The notes beneath the pieces are model-generated. The model had not been told where the DNA came from. It saw only the letters and a list, made by a program, of their open reading frames with translations, and made no database searches. DNA of 64,000 nucleotides from Streptomyces liliiviolaceus (GTDB lineage Bacteria; Actinomycetota; Actinomycetes; Streptomycetales; Streptomycetaceae): positions 744,001 through 808,000 of the forward strand of contig NZ_JAGPYQ010000001.1 of the NCBI RefSeq assembly GCF_018070025.1, given 5' to 3'. Below are positions 35,158 to 42,538 of this stretch, in pieces (position 1 is the stretch's first letter; each line of letters opens with the position of its first letter). Position numbers and translations under genes: made by a program.

Positions 35158-36009
35158 ATGGCGCCCAGGACCGCCACCACCGCCCGCCGAATCCGTCTCG
35201 GTACCGAACTCCGGCGGCTGCGCGAACGAGCGGGGCTCACCGTCACCGAAGGCGCCCGCCAACTAGGCGTCAGCCAGGCGCAGCTCAGCAATATCGAGGC
35301 CAGCCGATTCGGCGTCAGCCCGGAGCGGCTGCGCGCCCTCGCGCGCATCTACCGCTGCTCCGACACCGACTACGTCTCGGGGCTGATCGAGTTGGCCGGC
35401 GAACGGAAGGGCGGCTGGTGGGAGACCTTCCGAGAGGTGCTGCCCACCACACTCCTGGATATCGCCGAGTTGGAGCATCACTCCACGCGACTGTGGTCCG
35501 CCAACACCGCGCACGTGCCGGGGCTGCTCCAGATCACGGACCACGCCCGCGAAATCTTTCGGCAGGTCGTGCCTGAGTTCTCCCGCACGGACATCGAGCA
35601 TCGCGTGAGCCACCGTCTCCAGCGCCAAGCACTGCTGGACGGACCAGACCCGACCCCGTACCGGGCGATCATTCACGAAGCCGCGCTTCGCGTGCCGGTC
35701 GGCGGCGACGCAATCGCCCGACGCCAGCTCGGACACCTGGTCGAACAGAGCGAACGCGAGCACATCACGGTCCAGGTGATCCCGTTCGCGATCGGCGCCT
35801 ATCCCGGATCGGGTCAGACCATCCTGTACATGTACGGCCCCGTGCCTCCGCTGGATACCGTCTCACTGGACCAGTCCCACGGCCCCGCACTTGTGGACGC
35901 CGAAGCTCAACTGCACATGTATCGCGTTCTCCTCGACCGTATGGAGTCCGTGGCTCTCCCTCCCGAGAAGTCGCGCGATTTCATCCACACCATCGCCCAG
36001 GATCTGTGA
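35158..36009 (+). CDS. WhiJ-type XRE regulator (HTH plus DUF5753)
   Basis: 283 residues, ATG behind GAGGAAAG. The helix-turn-helix spans 'LRERAGLTVTEGARQLGVSQ' and 'AQLSNIEASRFGVSPER'. DUF5753 follows ('GWWETFREVLPTTLLDIAEL', 'HVPGLLQITDHAREIF', 'HITVQVIPFAIGAYPGSG'). It is a paralogue of the gene at 11264. DUF397 follows by 10 bp, so the two should be cotranscribed. Confidence 0.93.
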   Translation: MAPRTATTARRIRLGTELRRLRERAGLTVTEGARQLGVSQAQLSNIEASRFGVSPERLRALARIYRCSDTDYVSGLIELAGERKGGWWETFREVLPTTLLDIAELEHHSTRLWSANTAHVPGLLQITDHAREIFRQVVPEFSRTDIEHRVSHRLQRQALLDGPDPTPYRAIIHEAALRVPVGGDAIARRQLGHLVEQSEREHITVQVIPFAIGAYPGSGQTILYMYGPVPPLDTVSLDQSHGPALVDAEAQLHMYRVLLDRMESVALPPEKSRDFIHTIAQDL

Positions 36010-36019
36010 AGGGACCGAG

Positions 36020-36220
36020 ATGCTTGACCACTCCTGGCAGAAGTCGTCCTACTGCGGGCAGGGCGAATCCTGCCTGCACGTCGCCGCCTCCGCCCCCGCA
36101 AAAACGATCCACCTCACCGAGAGCGGCGACCCCCGCGGGGCGATACTCGGGGCTTCCCCCGATGCCTTCGGGGCGTTGCTCGGGGCGATCAAGGGCGGAC
36201 GGAGCCGGCATGGCGCATGA
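36020..36220 (+). CDS. DUF397 protein
   Basis: 66 residues, ATG at 36020 preceded by GAAGGGACCGAG. The motifs 'WQKSSYCGQGESCLHV', 'IHLTESGDPRG' and 'DAFGALLGAIKGG' fit DUF397. It overlaps the nitroreductase gene by 11 nt, which suggests cotranscription of a metabolic gene with the cassette. Confidence 0.9.
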   Translation: MLDHSWQKSSYCGQGESCLHVAASAPAKTIHLTESGDPRGAILGASPDAFGALLGAIKGGRSRHGA

Positions 36221-36611
36221 GCGTGATCTGCGGTTTCGGGTGGTCACCCGGGTTCAGCGGTATCTGGTGAACCCCGTGACCCGGCGGCTGCCGTTCCACA
36301 CGCTCGTGGAGACCACCGGGCGGACCTCCGGGCTGCCCCGGCGGACGCCGGTCGGGGGGCGGCGGGTCGGGCGGGAGTTCTGGTTCGTGTCCGAGTACGG
36401 GGTGAAGTCGCAGTACGTGCGGAACATCCAGGCCGACCCGCGGGTCCGCGTCCGCGTCGGCGGGCGGTGGCACCACGGCACCGCCCAGTTGTTGCCGAGC
36501 GACGACCCCCGCGCCCGGCTGAGAACCCTGCCCCGCATGAACAGCACGGCCGTCCGTCTCTTCGGGTCGGACCTGCTGACCGTGCGGGTCGATCTGACCG
36601 ACAGGCCCTAG
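36210..36611 (+). CDS. Ddn-like deazaflavin (F420)-dependent nitroreductase family protein
   Basis: 133 residues from the ATG at 36210 (GGAG upstream). The split-barrel FDOR motifs are 'HTLVETTGRTSGLPRRTPVG', 'FWFVSEYGVKSQYVRNIQAD' and 'RVRVRVGGRWHHGTAQ'. Members use F420H2 to reduce quinones, nitro groups or enones; the host makes F420 (fbiC at 25.6-28.2 kb). Overlap with the DUF397 gene suggests shared transcription. Confidence 0.85.
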   Translation: MAHERDLRFRVVTRVQRYLVNPVTRRLPFHTLVETTGRTSGLPRRTPVGGRRVGREFWFVSEYGVKSQYVRNIQADPRVRVRVGGRWHHGTAQLLPSDDPRARLRTLPRMNSTAVRLFGSDLLTVRVDLTDRP

Positions 36612-36624
36612 GACAGGGCCCGTT

Positions 36625-36656
36625 GGGAGGGGGCGGCCGCGGGCCCTGGGCCTCCC
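36625..36656 (+). terminator. GC hairpin after the nitroreductase gene
   Basis: GGGAGG (36625-36630) pairs with CCTCCC (36651-36656), with further GGCC/GGGCCC pairing inside. It starts 14 nt after the stop codon. Confidence 0.5.
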
Positions 36657-36735
36657 CCGGTCCGTAACCCCGGCAGCCGCGGACGCCCCCGCCCTCGATA
36701 GTGGTCCCACCCATGTCGTCACGCTGCCCCCCAGT

Positions 36736-36776
36736 CCGGTTGTTTACCGGCTGGGACGGCTGAAATACGGCTGAAA
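36736..36776 (+). promoter_or_regulatory. Palindrome and 11-bp direct repeats upstream of the CHAT gene
   Basis: CCGGT-N5-ACCGG at 36736-36750 is followed by two direct repeats of ACGGCTGAAA (36756-36765 and 36767-36776), one helical turn apart. They lie 63-103 bp before the CHAT start, where an activator or repressor would bind. Confidence 0.45.
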
Positions 36777-36838
36777 GCACCTCACGGACCCCCGGCCGAC
36801 GCCAGTATGTGGGGCGAACGGGATCCGGGGAGGCGCGC

Positions 36839-39800
36839 GTGACGGTGAGCGGGACGCAGGGGAGTACCGGAGAGGGAACAGGGGGAGCCGAGGGAGGCCT
36901 GTTCGGCCGGGCCGTCGCGCTCAGTCAGGAGTGGGCCGCCGTCGCCAGAGGGCCAGGCACGGAGTCCGAGACCACAGGCATCCCACCCCGACCCGACCCC
37001 GTCGCGACCGACCGCATGCTGCGGGAGCTGGCCGAGGCCGAGCCGGCCGTCGGGGAACGGGACCGCGAAGCCCTGCGGATGGCACGCGGGAGCCTGCTGG
37101 GGTTGCGCTATCTGGCAGGCGGGGCCGCGGAACCCGCCGAGGAGCGGGCCGAGGCGATCTCACTGCTTCAGGAGGCCCGGGCGGCGGTGCCCGTCACGGA
37201 GCGGGAGATCCGCTCACATGAAGCCGTACTCCGTTTGCTGGTAAGGCTGTTGATGCCGAACCTTCCGGCCCTCGGGGGGCCCGGGCAGGTCCGGCAGGAC
37301 TACACCGAGATGATGAAGGTCGGGGCCGCCTACTTCACGCCCGGCGGGCACATGCGGGACGACCTCGCCGAGGTCGGGACGCTGCTGGAGGAACTCGCCG
37401 AGACGGCCGACCCCGCGACCCGCCCGGAGCTTGAGCGCTGGACCGAGCACATGCGGCAGCTGAACGGCACGACCGGCGACCGGGCCTCGATGCTCGAACT
37501 GGCAGCCCGGATAGAGACGTTCGGGACGATGCCACCCCACCTCGCGCCGCTCATGGGCGCCGTCATGGAGCTCCTCAAGACGGTGCCCGAGGACCACGCC
37601 ACCACCACGCCCGCTTCCACGCCCACCTCCTCGTCCCCGTCCGAACCCGCCACCGCACCTGCCGCCCCCGACCTCGTCGCGCAGGACTCGGACGAGTTGC
37701 TGCCCGTCATGGAGCTGATGGCGCCCGGACTCCTCGACCGGGACGAGTTCGAGCAGGCGGCCTCGGACCTGCCGCGCGACACCTGGCAGGATCAGATCAC
37801 CGCCGGTCTGATCAGCATGAGCATCGGCCTGCGCGACGGCGACGCGGAACGTCTGGTCGAGGCGGGCGAGCCGCTGCTGGAGGCGTTCCGCGACGAGGAC
37901 GTCCCCTCCGGGGTGTCCCCCGTCCTGCTCGCCGGCCTGCTGTCGGGCTCCGCCCTGATCGGCGGCAACCGCGAGGACACGGCGGGCATGTACCAGCTGC
38001 TCTCCGAGAACTTCGGCCGCGGAGACGTCGTACGGAACGTGCCGCCGGGGCCGATGGGCAAGGAACTCGCGGACGCCGGACGGGTCCTGCTGCTGCATCA
38101 GCGCGTGAGCGAGGCGGACGACGACGACCTCGACACGTTCGACGACATCGCCGAACTCCTGCTGGACATGCGCCGGGAGCTGACCGACAACGACAGTTCG
38201 GCGGCGCTCGTCCTGTTCACCCTGGGGGCGCTGCAACTGCGCCGGGCCACGGCCATCGGGCGTGCGGGCAGGGCGGTGGGGCCGCCGATGCGGCGGGCCC
38301 TGATGTATCTGCGGGAGGCACAGGAACATCCCGGGACGCCGATCGCCCTGCGCGGCTTCATGACGTCCGCCGGAACCATGATCAGCGCGTTGGAACAGTA
38401 CGTGGACCCGTCCTCCAGGACCATCCTGGCGGAGATCGAACGGGTCCGCGGCTCCCTCGGCGGTCCGGCCGTCTTCGCCGACCAGGACATCAGGACCCGG
38501 CTCGGCATGGCCGTCGCCCTCAGCGTCGAGCACGAGCGCCACCACGACCCGGCCGCACTCGACTCGGCGCTGCGCGAACTGGAGGCCGCCCGCGCCGCGA
38601 TCACCGAGCGCACCGGCTGCGGCACCGCTCAGGAGGTGTACCGGCACCTGGCCCAGGTCCTTCGGCTGCGCGGCGCGCCCGGCGACACCCTGCGGGCGCT
38701 GGAGGCGACCGAACGGCTGCTGGAGAAGGTCGCCGAGGACGTGCTGTTGCAGGTCGGCGCCGAGGACGGGCTCACGGCGGCCCGGGTCGCCGCCGACTGG
38801 GGTGTCGCGGCGGCCCGCTGGGCGGCGGAGGCGGGCGACGCCGCCACCGCGCTGCGGGTCCTGGAGGCCGGGCGCGCGCTGGTGCTCCGGGCGGTCGCGG
38901 CCTCCGCCGGGGTGCCGGAACAGTTGGCGGCGCACGGCCACGACGAACTCGCCGCGCAGTGGCGCGAGGCGGCACGCTCCGGCGAGTCCCGCCGTGCCGC
39001 CCCCGGCGGCCCCGGCCAGACCGCGGACACGCTCATCCCCAGCACGCTGCGCCGCCGTGCCCTGAGCGCCCTGCGCCGGCGGACGGCATCGGACGGAACA
39101 CCGAACGGACCGGACACAGCAGACGCACCGCACGAACCCTCTGAACCGGAGTGGAGTCACGTCGCCGACACTGCCCGGCGCGTCGGCGTGGACGCGGTCG
39201 TGCACCTTCTCGTGGGGGACGGCGACGGGCCGGGGTGGGCGCTGGTCGTACGGCCCGGCGCGGCACCCCTTCCGCTGGCGCTGCCCGGGTTGGCCTCGGC
39301 GGAACGCGGCCCGCTGGAGCGGTACCTCGACGCGGCCCGCGACCGTTCCCTGCTCACCTCGCCCGGTGTCTCCGTCGCGACGGCGGGGCGCGCCGAAGCG
39401 GTCGCGGCCTGGGAGACGGCGTTGGAGGAGCTGTGCGACTGGGCGGGAGCGGCCGTGATGGGGCCGGTCCTCGACGTCGTACGGCCGGGGCGGTCCGCGC
39501 GGCCCGAGGACCCGGCCCGGCTGGTGCTGCTGCCCGCCGGGAACCTCGGATCCGTGCCCTGGCACGCGGCGCGGCTCGGCGGGCCCGCCGGATCCGTGCG
39601 GGAGCGGCCCGTGTACGCGGTCGACCACGCCGTCATCAGCTATGCGGCGTCGGGGGCCGAGTTCCTGCGGGCGGCCGCGCGCCCTCGGCTGCCCGTGTCC
39701 GCCGACCCCGTCCTGGTGGCGGACCCCCGGGCCACCCTGCCGTACGCGGAACACGAGATCGACGGGCTGCGGACGTCCTTCTACCCGGACGCCCGCTGCT

Positions 39801-40528
39801 ACGGCTACTTCGTGCGCAACCTGTGGGACGTCGACGGCACCCCCGACGAACTGCTGCCGCTGCTGCCCGGTGGTACGGCCGACCGGCCCGCCGGGCTCGT
39901 CCAGCTCAGCGTGCACGGGTTCGCCGGGGGCCGGCCCACCGTCTCGGGGCTCCTGCTGTACGCGCCCCGCCGCCGTACGGAGCACGACGCGACCGACGCG
40001 GACGACGGGACCGACGGGACCGGGAAGAGGGCGAGGGACGGGGACGATCCGGGGGTCCTCACCGTACGGCGGCTGCTCGGGGCGTACGGCCGCGACGACC
40101 CGGGCGCGGCCGGGCCGCTGGTGGTGCTCAGCGCCTGTGAGACGGACCTCAGCTCCCGCGACCACGACGAGGCACTCACCCTCACCACCGCCTTCGTGTC
40201 GCGCGGGGCCGCGGACGTGATCGGCTCCAAGTGGGGTCTGGACGACGCCAGCGCGGCCGTGCTGATGTACGTCGTCCACCACTTCCTCGCCGAGGGTGCG
40301 GACCCCGCGCAGGCGCTGCGCAGTACCCAGTTGTGGGCGCTCGATCCCGCCACCCGCCCCCTGCTTCCCGGCCTCCCCGGACCACTGGCCGCCCGTGTCA
40401 GCCACGGCTCGCGGCTGCCCGTGGCGGCCTGGGCCCCCTTCATCCACCAAGGCAATCCCGCACCCGCCCAGGGCCACGCCCCCACCCGGGCCGGCCGACC
40501 CGGAGGGAACACCGTTGAACACCGATGA
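36839..40528 (+). CDS. CHAT-domain (caspase-like) protease with helical repeat N-terminus
   Basis: 1229 residues from a GTG at 36839 (GGGGAGG upstream). Residues 1-750 are alpha-helical with TPR-like units ('CGTAQEVYRHLAQVLRLRGA', 'AARWAAEAGDAATALRVLEA'). The C-terminal 400 residues form a CHAT domain: 'LVLLPAGNLGSVPWHAARLG', then 'LVQLSVHGFAGG' with His1026 and 'LVVLSACETDLSS' with Cys1100, the caspase dyad. It ends with the usual 'RGAADVIGSKWGLDDASAAV' and 'PVAAWAPFIHQG'. CHAT proteases act as effectors cleaving host or partner proteins on activation. It overlaps the next gene by 14 nt. Confidence 0.92.
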   Translation: MTVSGTQGSTGEGTGGAEGGLFGRAVALSQEWAAVARGPGTESETTGIPPRPDPVATDRMLRELAEAEPAVGERDREALRMARGSLLGLRYLAGGAAEPAEERAEAISLLQEARAAVPVTEREIRSHEAVLRLLVRLLMPNLPALGGPGQVRQDYTEMMKVGAAYFTPGGHMRDDLAEVGTLLEELAETADPATRPELERWTEHMRQLNGTTGDRASMLELAARIETFGTMPPHLAPLMGAVMELLKTVPEDHATTTPASTPTSSSPSEPATAPAAPDLVAQDSDELLPVMELMAPGLLDRDEFEQAASDLPRDTWQDQITAGLISMSIGLRDGDAERLVEAGEPLLEAFRDEDVPSGVSPVLLAGLLSGSALIGGNREDTAGMYQLLSENFGRGDVVRNVPPGPMGKELADAGRVLLLHQRVSEADDDDLDTFDDIAELLLDMRRELTDNDSSAALVLFTLGALQLRRATAIGRAGRAVGPPMRRALMYLREAQEHPGTPIALRGFMTSAGTMISALEQYVDPSSRTILAEIERVRGSLGGPAVFADQDIRTRLGMAVALSVEHERHHDPAALDSALRELEAARAAITERTGCGTAQEVYRHLAQVLRLRGAPGDTLRALEATERLLEKVAEDVLLQVGAEDGLTAARVAADWGVAAARWAAEAGDAATALRVLEAGRALVLRAVAASAGVPEQLAAHGHDELAAQWREAARSGESRRAAPGGPGQTADTLIPSTLRRRALSALRRRTASDGTPNGPDTADAPHEPSEPEWSHVADTARRVGVDAVVHLLVGDGDGPGWALVVRPGAAPLPLALPGLASAERGPLERYLDAARDRSLLTSPGVSVATAGRAEAVAAWETALEELCDWAGAAVMGPVLDVVRPGRSARPEDPARLVLLPAGNLGSVPWHAARLGGPAGSVRERPVYAVDHAVISYAASGAEFLRAAARPRLPVSADPVLVADPRATLPYAEHEIDGLRTSFYPDARCYGYFVRNLWDVDGTPDELLPLLPGGTADRPAGLVQLSVHGFAGGRPTVSGLLLYAPRRRTEHDATDADDGTDGTGKRARDGDDPGVLTVRRLLGAYGRDDPGAAGPLVVLSACETDLSSRDHDEALTLTTAFVSRGAADVIGSKWGLDDASAAVLMYVVHHFLAEGADPAQALRSTQLWALDPATRPLLPGLPGPLAARVSHGSRLPVAAWAPFIHQGNPAPAQGHAPTRAGRPGGNTVEHR

Positions 40529-41231
40529 GCTGCTGGCTCTGCTCGTCCGCCACCGCGAGGAACTCAGGCAGTGGCTCGACGACGACCAGTACCGCACCTT
40601 CCTGACCATGCTGGAGCGGCTGCGCGAGGCCGGCGCCGACCCCGAGCGGGTCGGCATGGCCGCCATGGCCGTCGTCCGCTCGCTGTGGCCCGTGCCCGAC
40701 GAGGCGGGCGATCTGGCCCGGGCGCTGCACAAGTACGGGCGTTCGGTCGCCGTGACCGCCGCCGTGCCGTCCCGGGAGGCGGTGCTCGCGGCCCTGGAGG
40801 CGCTGTACGCGGCACCTTCGTCGGCACCGCCCGAACCGCGACATGAACCGGACCCCGTACCCGAACCGGACCTCGTGGCCGCCGTCGTCGCGGCCGCGAA
40901 GCAGCGGTTGCTCGCCGAGCCCTCGCGTGCCGCGGCGCCCGTCGGAAGCCCGGCAGCCGGGTCGGGCCCTGCCGACGTCATCGTGCTGACCGACCCCGAG
41001 GCCGGTCCCCGCAGCCCCGAGTTCCAGTTCGATCCGGGCACCGGACGACCGCGGGACATCGTCGTACGCGTCAACCGGATCCTCCTCGCCGACCGCGACC
41101 CGTGGGGCGCCGCCGACTGGTGGCTGGGCGGCAACTCCTGGCTGGGCGACCGCCCCGCCGCGCTGATCGGACAGGTGCCGGACGACCGGCTGGCGGACGC
41201 CGCCCAGGCACTCGTGGAGGAAGGCCGATGA
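40515..41231 (+). CDS. MbcA/ParS-like RES-toxin partner (putative antitoxin)
   Basis: 238 residues from a TTG at 40515 with GGAGGGAAC upstream, inside the end of the CHAT gene. Residues 1-100 form a helical domain ('NTDELLALLVRHREELRQWL'); a variable Pro/Glu linker follows. The last 50 residues read 'DPWGAADWWLGGNSWLGDRP' and '.LIGQVPDDRLADAAQALVE', matching the MbcA/ParS/Xre toxin-binding domain that caps RES toxins. The N-terminal HTH of normal antitoxins is not evident. The stop overlaps the RES start (ATGA). Confidence 0.7.
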   Translation: MNTDELLALLVRHREELRQWLDDDQYRTFLTMLERLREAGADPERVGMAAMAVVRSLWPVPDEAGDLARALHKYGRSVAVTAAVPSREAVLAALEALYAAPSSAPPEPRHEPDPVPEPDLVAAVVAAAKQRLLAEPSRAAAPVGSPAAGSGPADVIVLTDPEAGPRSPEFQFDPGTGRPRDIVVRVNRILLADRDPWGAADWWLGGNSWLGDRPAALIGQVPDDRLADAAQALVEEGR

Positions 41232-41929
41232 CGCGGCAGCTTCCCCCGGAGGTCGCCATGGCGCCCCGGGCCACGGTCCTTCCGGCCGGCACCACGCTGT
41301 GGCGCTGTCACCACAGCGGCTACCCGGCGACCGGCTTCAAGGAGGTCGAGGCGCACACCCTGTTCGGCGGCAGCCGCTTCGACTGCACGGCCGAGGACCC
41401 CTACCCCTACCTGTACGCCACCCTCGAACCCACCACCGCCCTGGCGGAAGTGCTGCTGAGGTCCATGGACTTCGACCCGGTGCTGGGCAGCAGGATCGTG
41501 CCGTGGGCACAGGCGAGCCGCTACACGCTGACGCGGATCGTCACCACGGCCGACCTCACGCTCGTCTCGCTGCGGGTCGAGGAGGACCTGGCAGCCGTGT
41601 GCCAGGACAGCTGGCTGCTCGACTCCGAACCCGACGCCTACCCCCAGACCCGCTACTGGGCCCAGGAGCTGCGGCGGCAGGCGAAGGACGCGCAGGGGCT
41701 GCTCTGGCAGTCGCGGCGGCACCGGCCGCGCGCGGCGGTGGTGCTGTTCGGGGACCGGTGCGGCGACGAGCCGTTCGCCGACGGTACGGCGGATGCGGTG
41801 GACTCGGTCGACGCGGTGGATGCGGTGGACACGGTGGCCTGTTACGACCTCTCCACGCCCGTCGGCCTGGCCGAGGCGAACCGGCTGCTGGCTCCGCTGC
41901 GCGCCGTGATCATGCCGCGGCAGGACTGA
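41228..41929 (+). CDS. RES-domain NAD+ phosphorylase-type toxin
   Basis: 233 residues, ATG overlapping the previous stop. RES motifs: 'GTTLWRCHHSGY' (Arg26), 'GGSRFD' (Arg50), 'PYLYATLEPTTALAEVLLR' (Tyr63, Glu74) and 'GLLWQSRRHRPRAAVVLF' (Ser162). These align with residues needed in NAD+-degrading RES toxins such as MbcT. A short Asp-Ala-Val-Asp repeat (around residues 188-205) is an insertion. Coupled translation with an MbcA-like partner supports a toxin-antitoxin pair, here attached to a CHAT protease. Confidence 0.85.
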   Translation: MTRQLPPEVAMAPRATVLPAGTTLWRCHHSGYPATGFKEVEAHTLFGGSRFDCTAEDPYPYLYATLEPTTALAEVLLRSMDFDPVLGSRIVPWAQASRYTLTRIVTTADLTLVSLRVEEDLAAVCQDSWLLDSEPDAYPQTRYWAQELRRQAKDAQGLLWQSRRHRPRAAVVLFGDRCGDEPFADGTADAVDSVDAVDAVDTVACYDLSTPVGLAEANRLLAPLRAVIMPRQD

Positions 41930-41953
41930 GTCAGCAGGACCGAGGAGGACGGG

Positions 41954-42538
41954 TCACGTGTCGGGCTCGACCGTCAGCAGCGTGAACGCGAAATGCCGGC
42001 CGAGCCCCACGACGTCCCCGTCGCGCAGGGGGACGCGGGCGCCCCGCCCGATCCGCTCGCCGTTGACGTACGTGCCGTTCGTCGTGCCGCCGGAGTGCTC
42101 CGTCAGCCACACCGAGCCGTCGGACTCCAGCTCGACGATCGCGTGGCGGCGGGAGACTCCCCTGCCCTTGTCGCCGGAGAGGTCGACCGCCAGAGCCTGA
42201 CCCCAGACCGGATGGCGGCCCAACTGAAGCGGGGGTCCCGCGCCGAAGCGGCGGTCGATCGACGCCCCCGGGCTGATCAGCCGCATGTGCCGGGTCGACT
42301 CCTGGCACTCCGGGCAGGCCGCCGACCCGGCGGGCACGTCCTCCTTGCAGGACCAGCAGGGGCGGGACGGGGGTACGGGTGGCGGAGGGGCCGGGGGCGG
42401 AGGAGCGGGCGGCGCGGGGGCCCACTCCTCCCTCTCCTCCGTCTCCTCCATGTCGTCGAACTCGGGCAGGTCCCCGTCGTCCGCGAGCCCCTTGTCCACA
42501 TGGCGCGGCGTACCGCCCGGGGCACCGTCGGGGCTCAC
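41954..42538 (-). CDS. FHA-domain phosphothreonine-binding protein
   Basis: 194 residues from a GTG that overlaps the stop of the AAA gene by 4 nt. An acidic Asp/Glu-rich N-terminus and a poly-Pro linker lead to a zinc-ribbon-like CWSCKEDVPAGSAACPEC and then the FHA fold: 'LQLGRHPVWGQ', 'GRGVSRRHAIVELES', 'GTTNGTYVNGERIGRG', 'LRDGDVVGLG'. The Arg, Ser and Asn residues that contact phosphothreonine are present. Together with the kinase in the same operon it should form a phospho-relay. Confidence 0.93.
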   Translation of the reverse strand: MSPDGAPGGTPRHVDKGLADDGDLPEFDDMEETEEREEWAPAPPAPPPPAPPPPVPPSRPCWSCKEDVPAGSAACPECQESTRHMRLISPGASIDRRFGAGPPLQLGRHPVWGQALAVDLSGDKGRGVSRRHAIVELESDGSVWLTEHSGGTTNGTYVNGERIGRGARVPLRDGDVVGLGRHFAFTLLTVEPDT

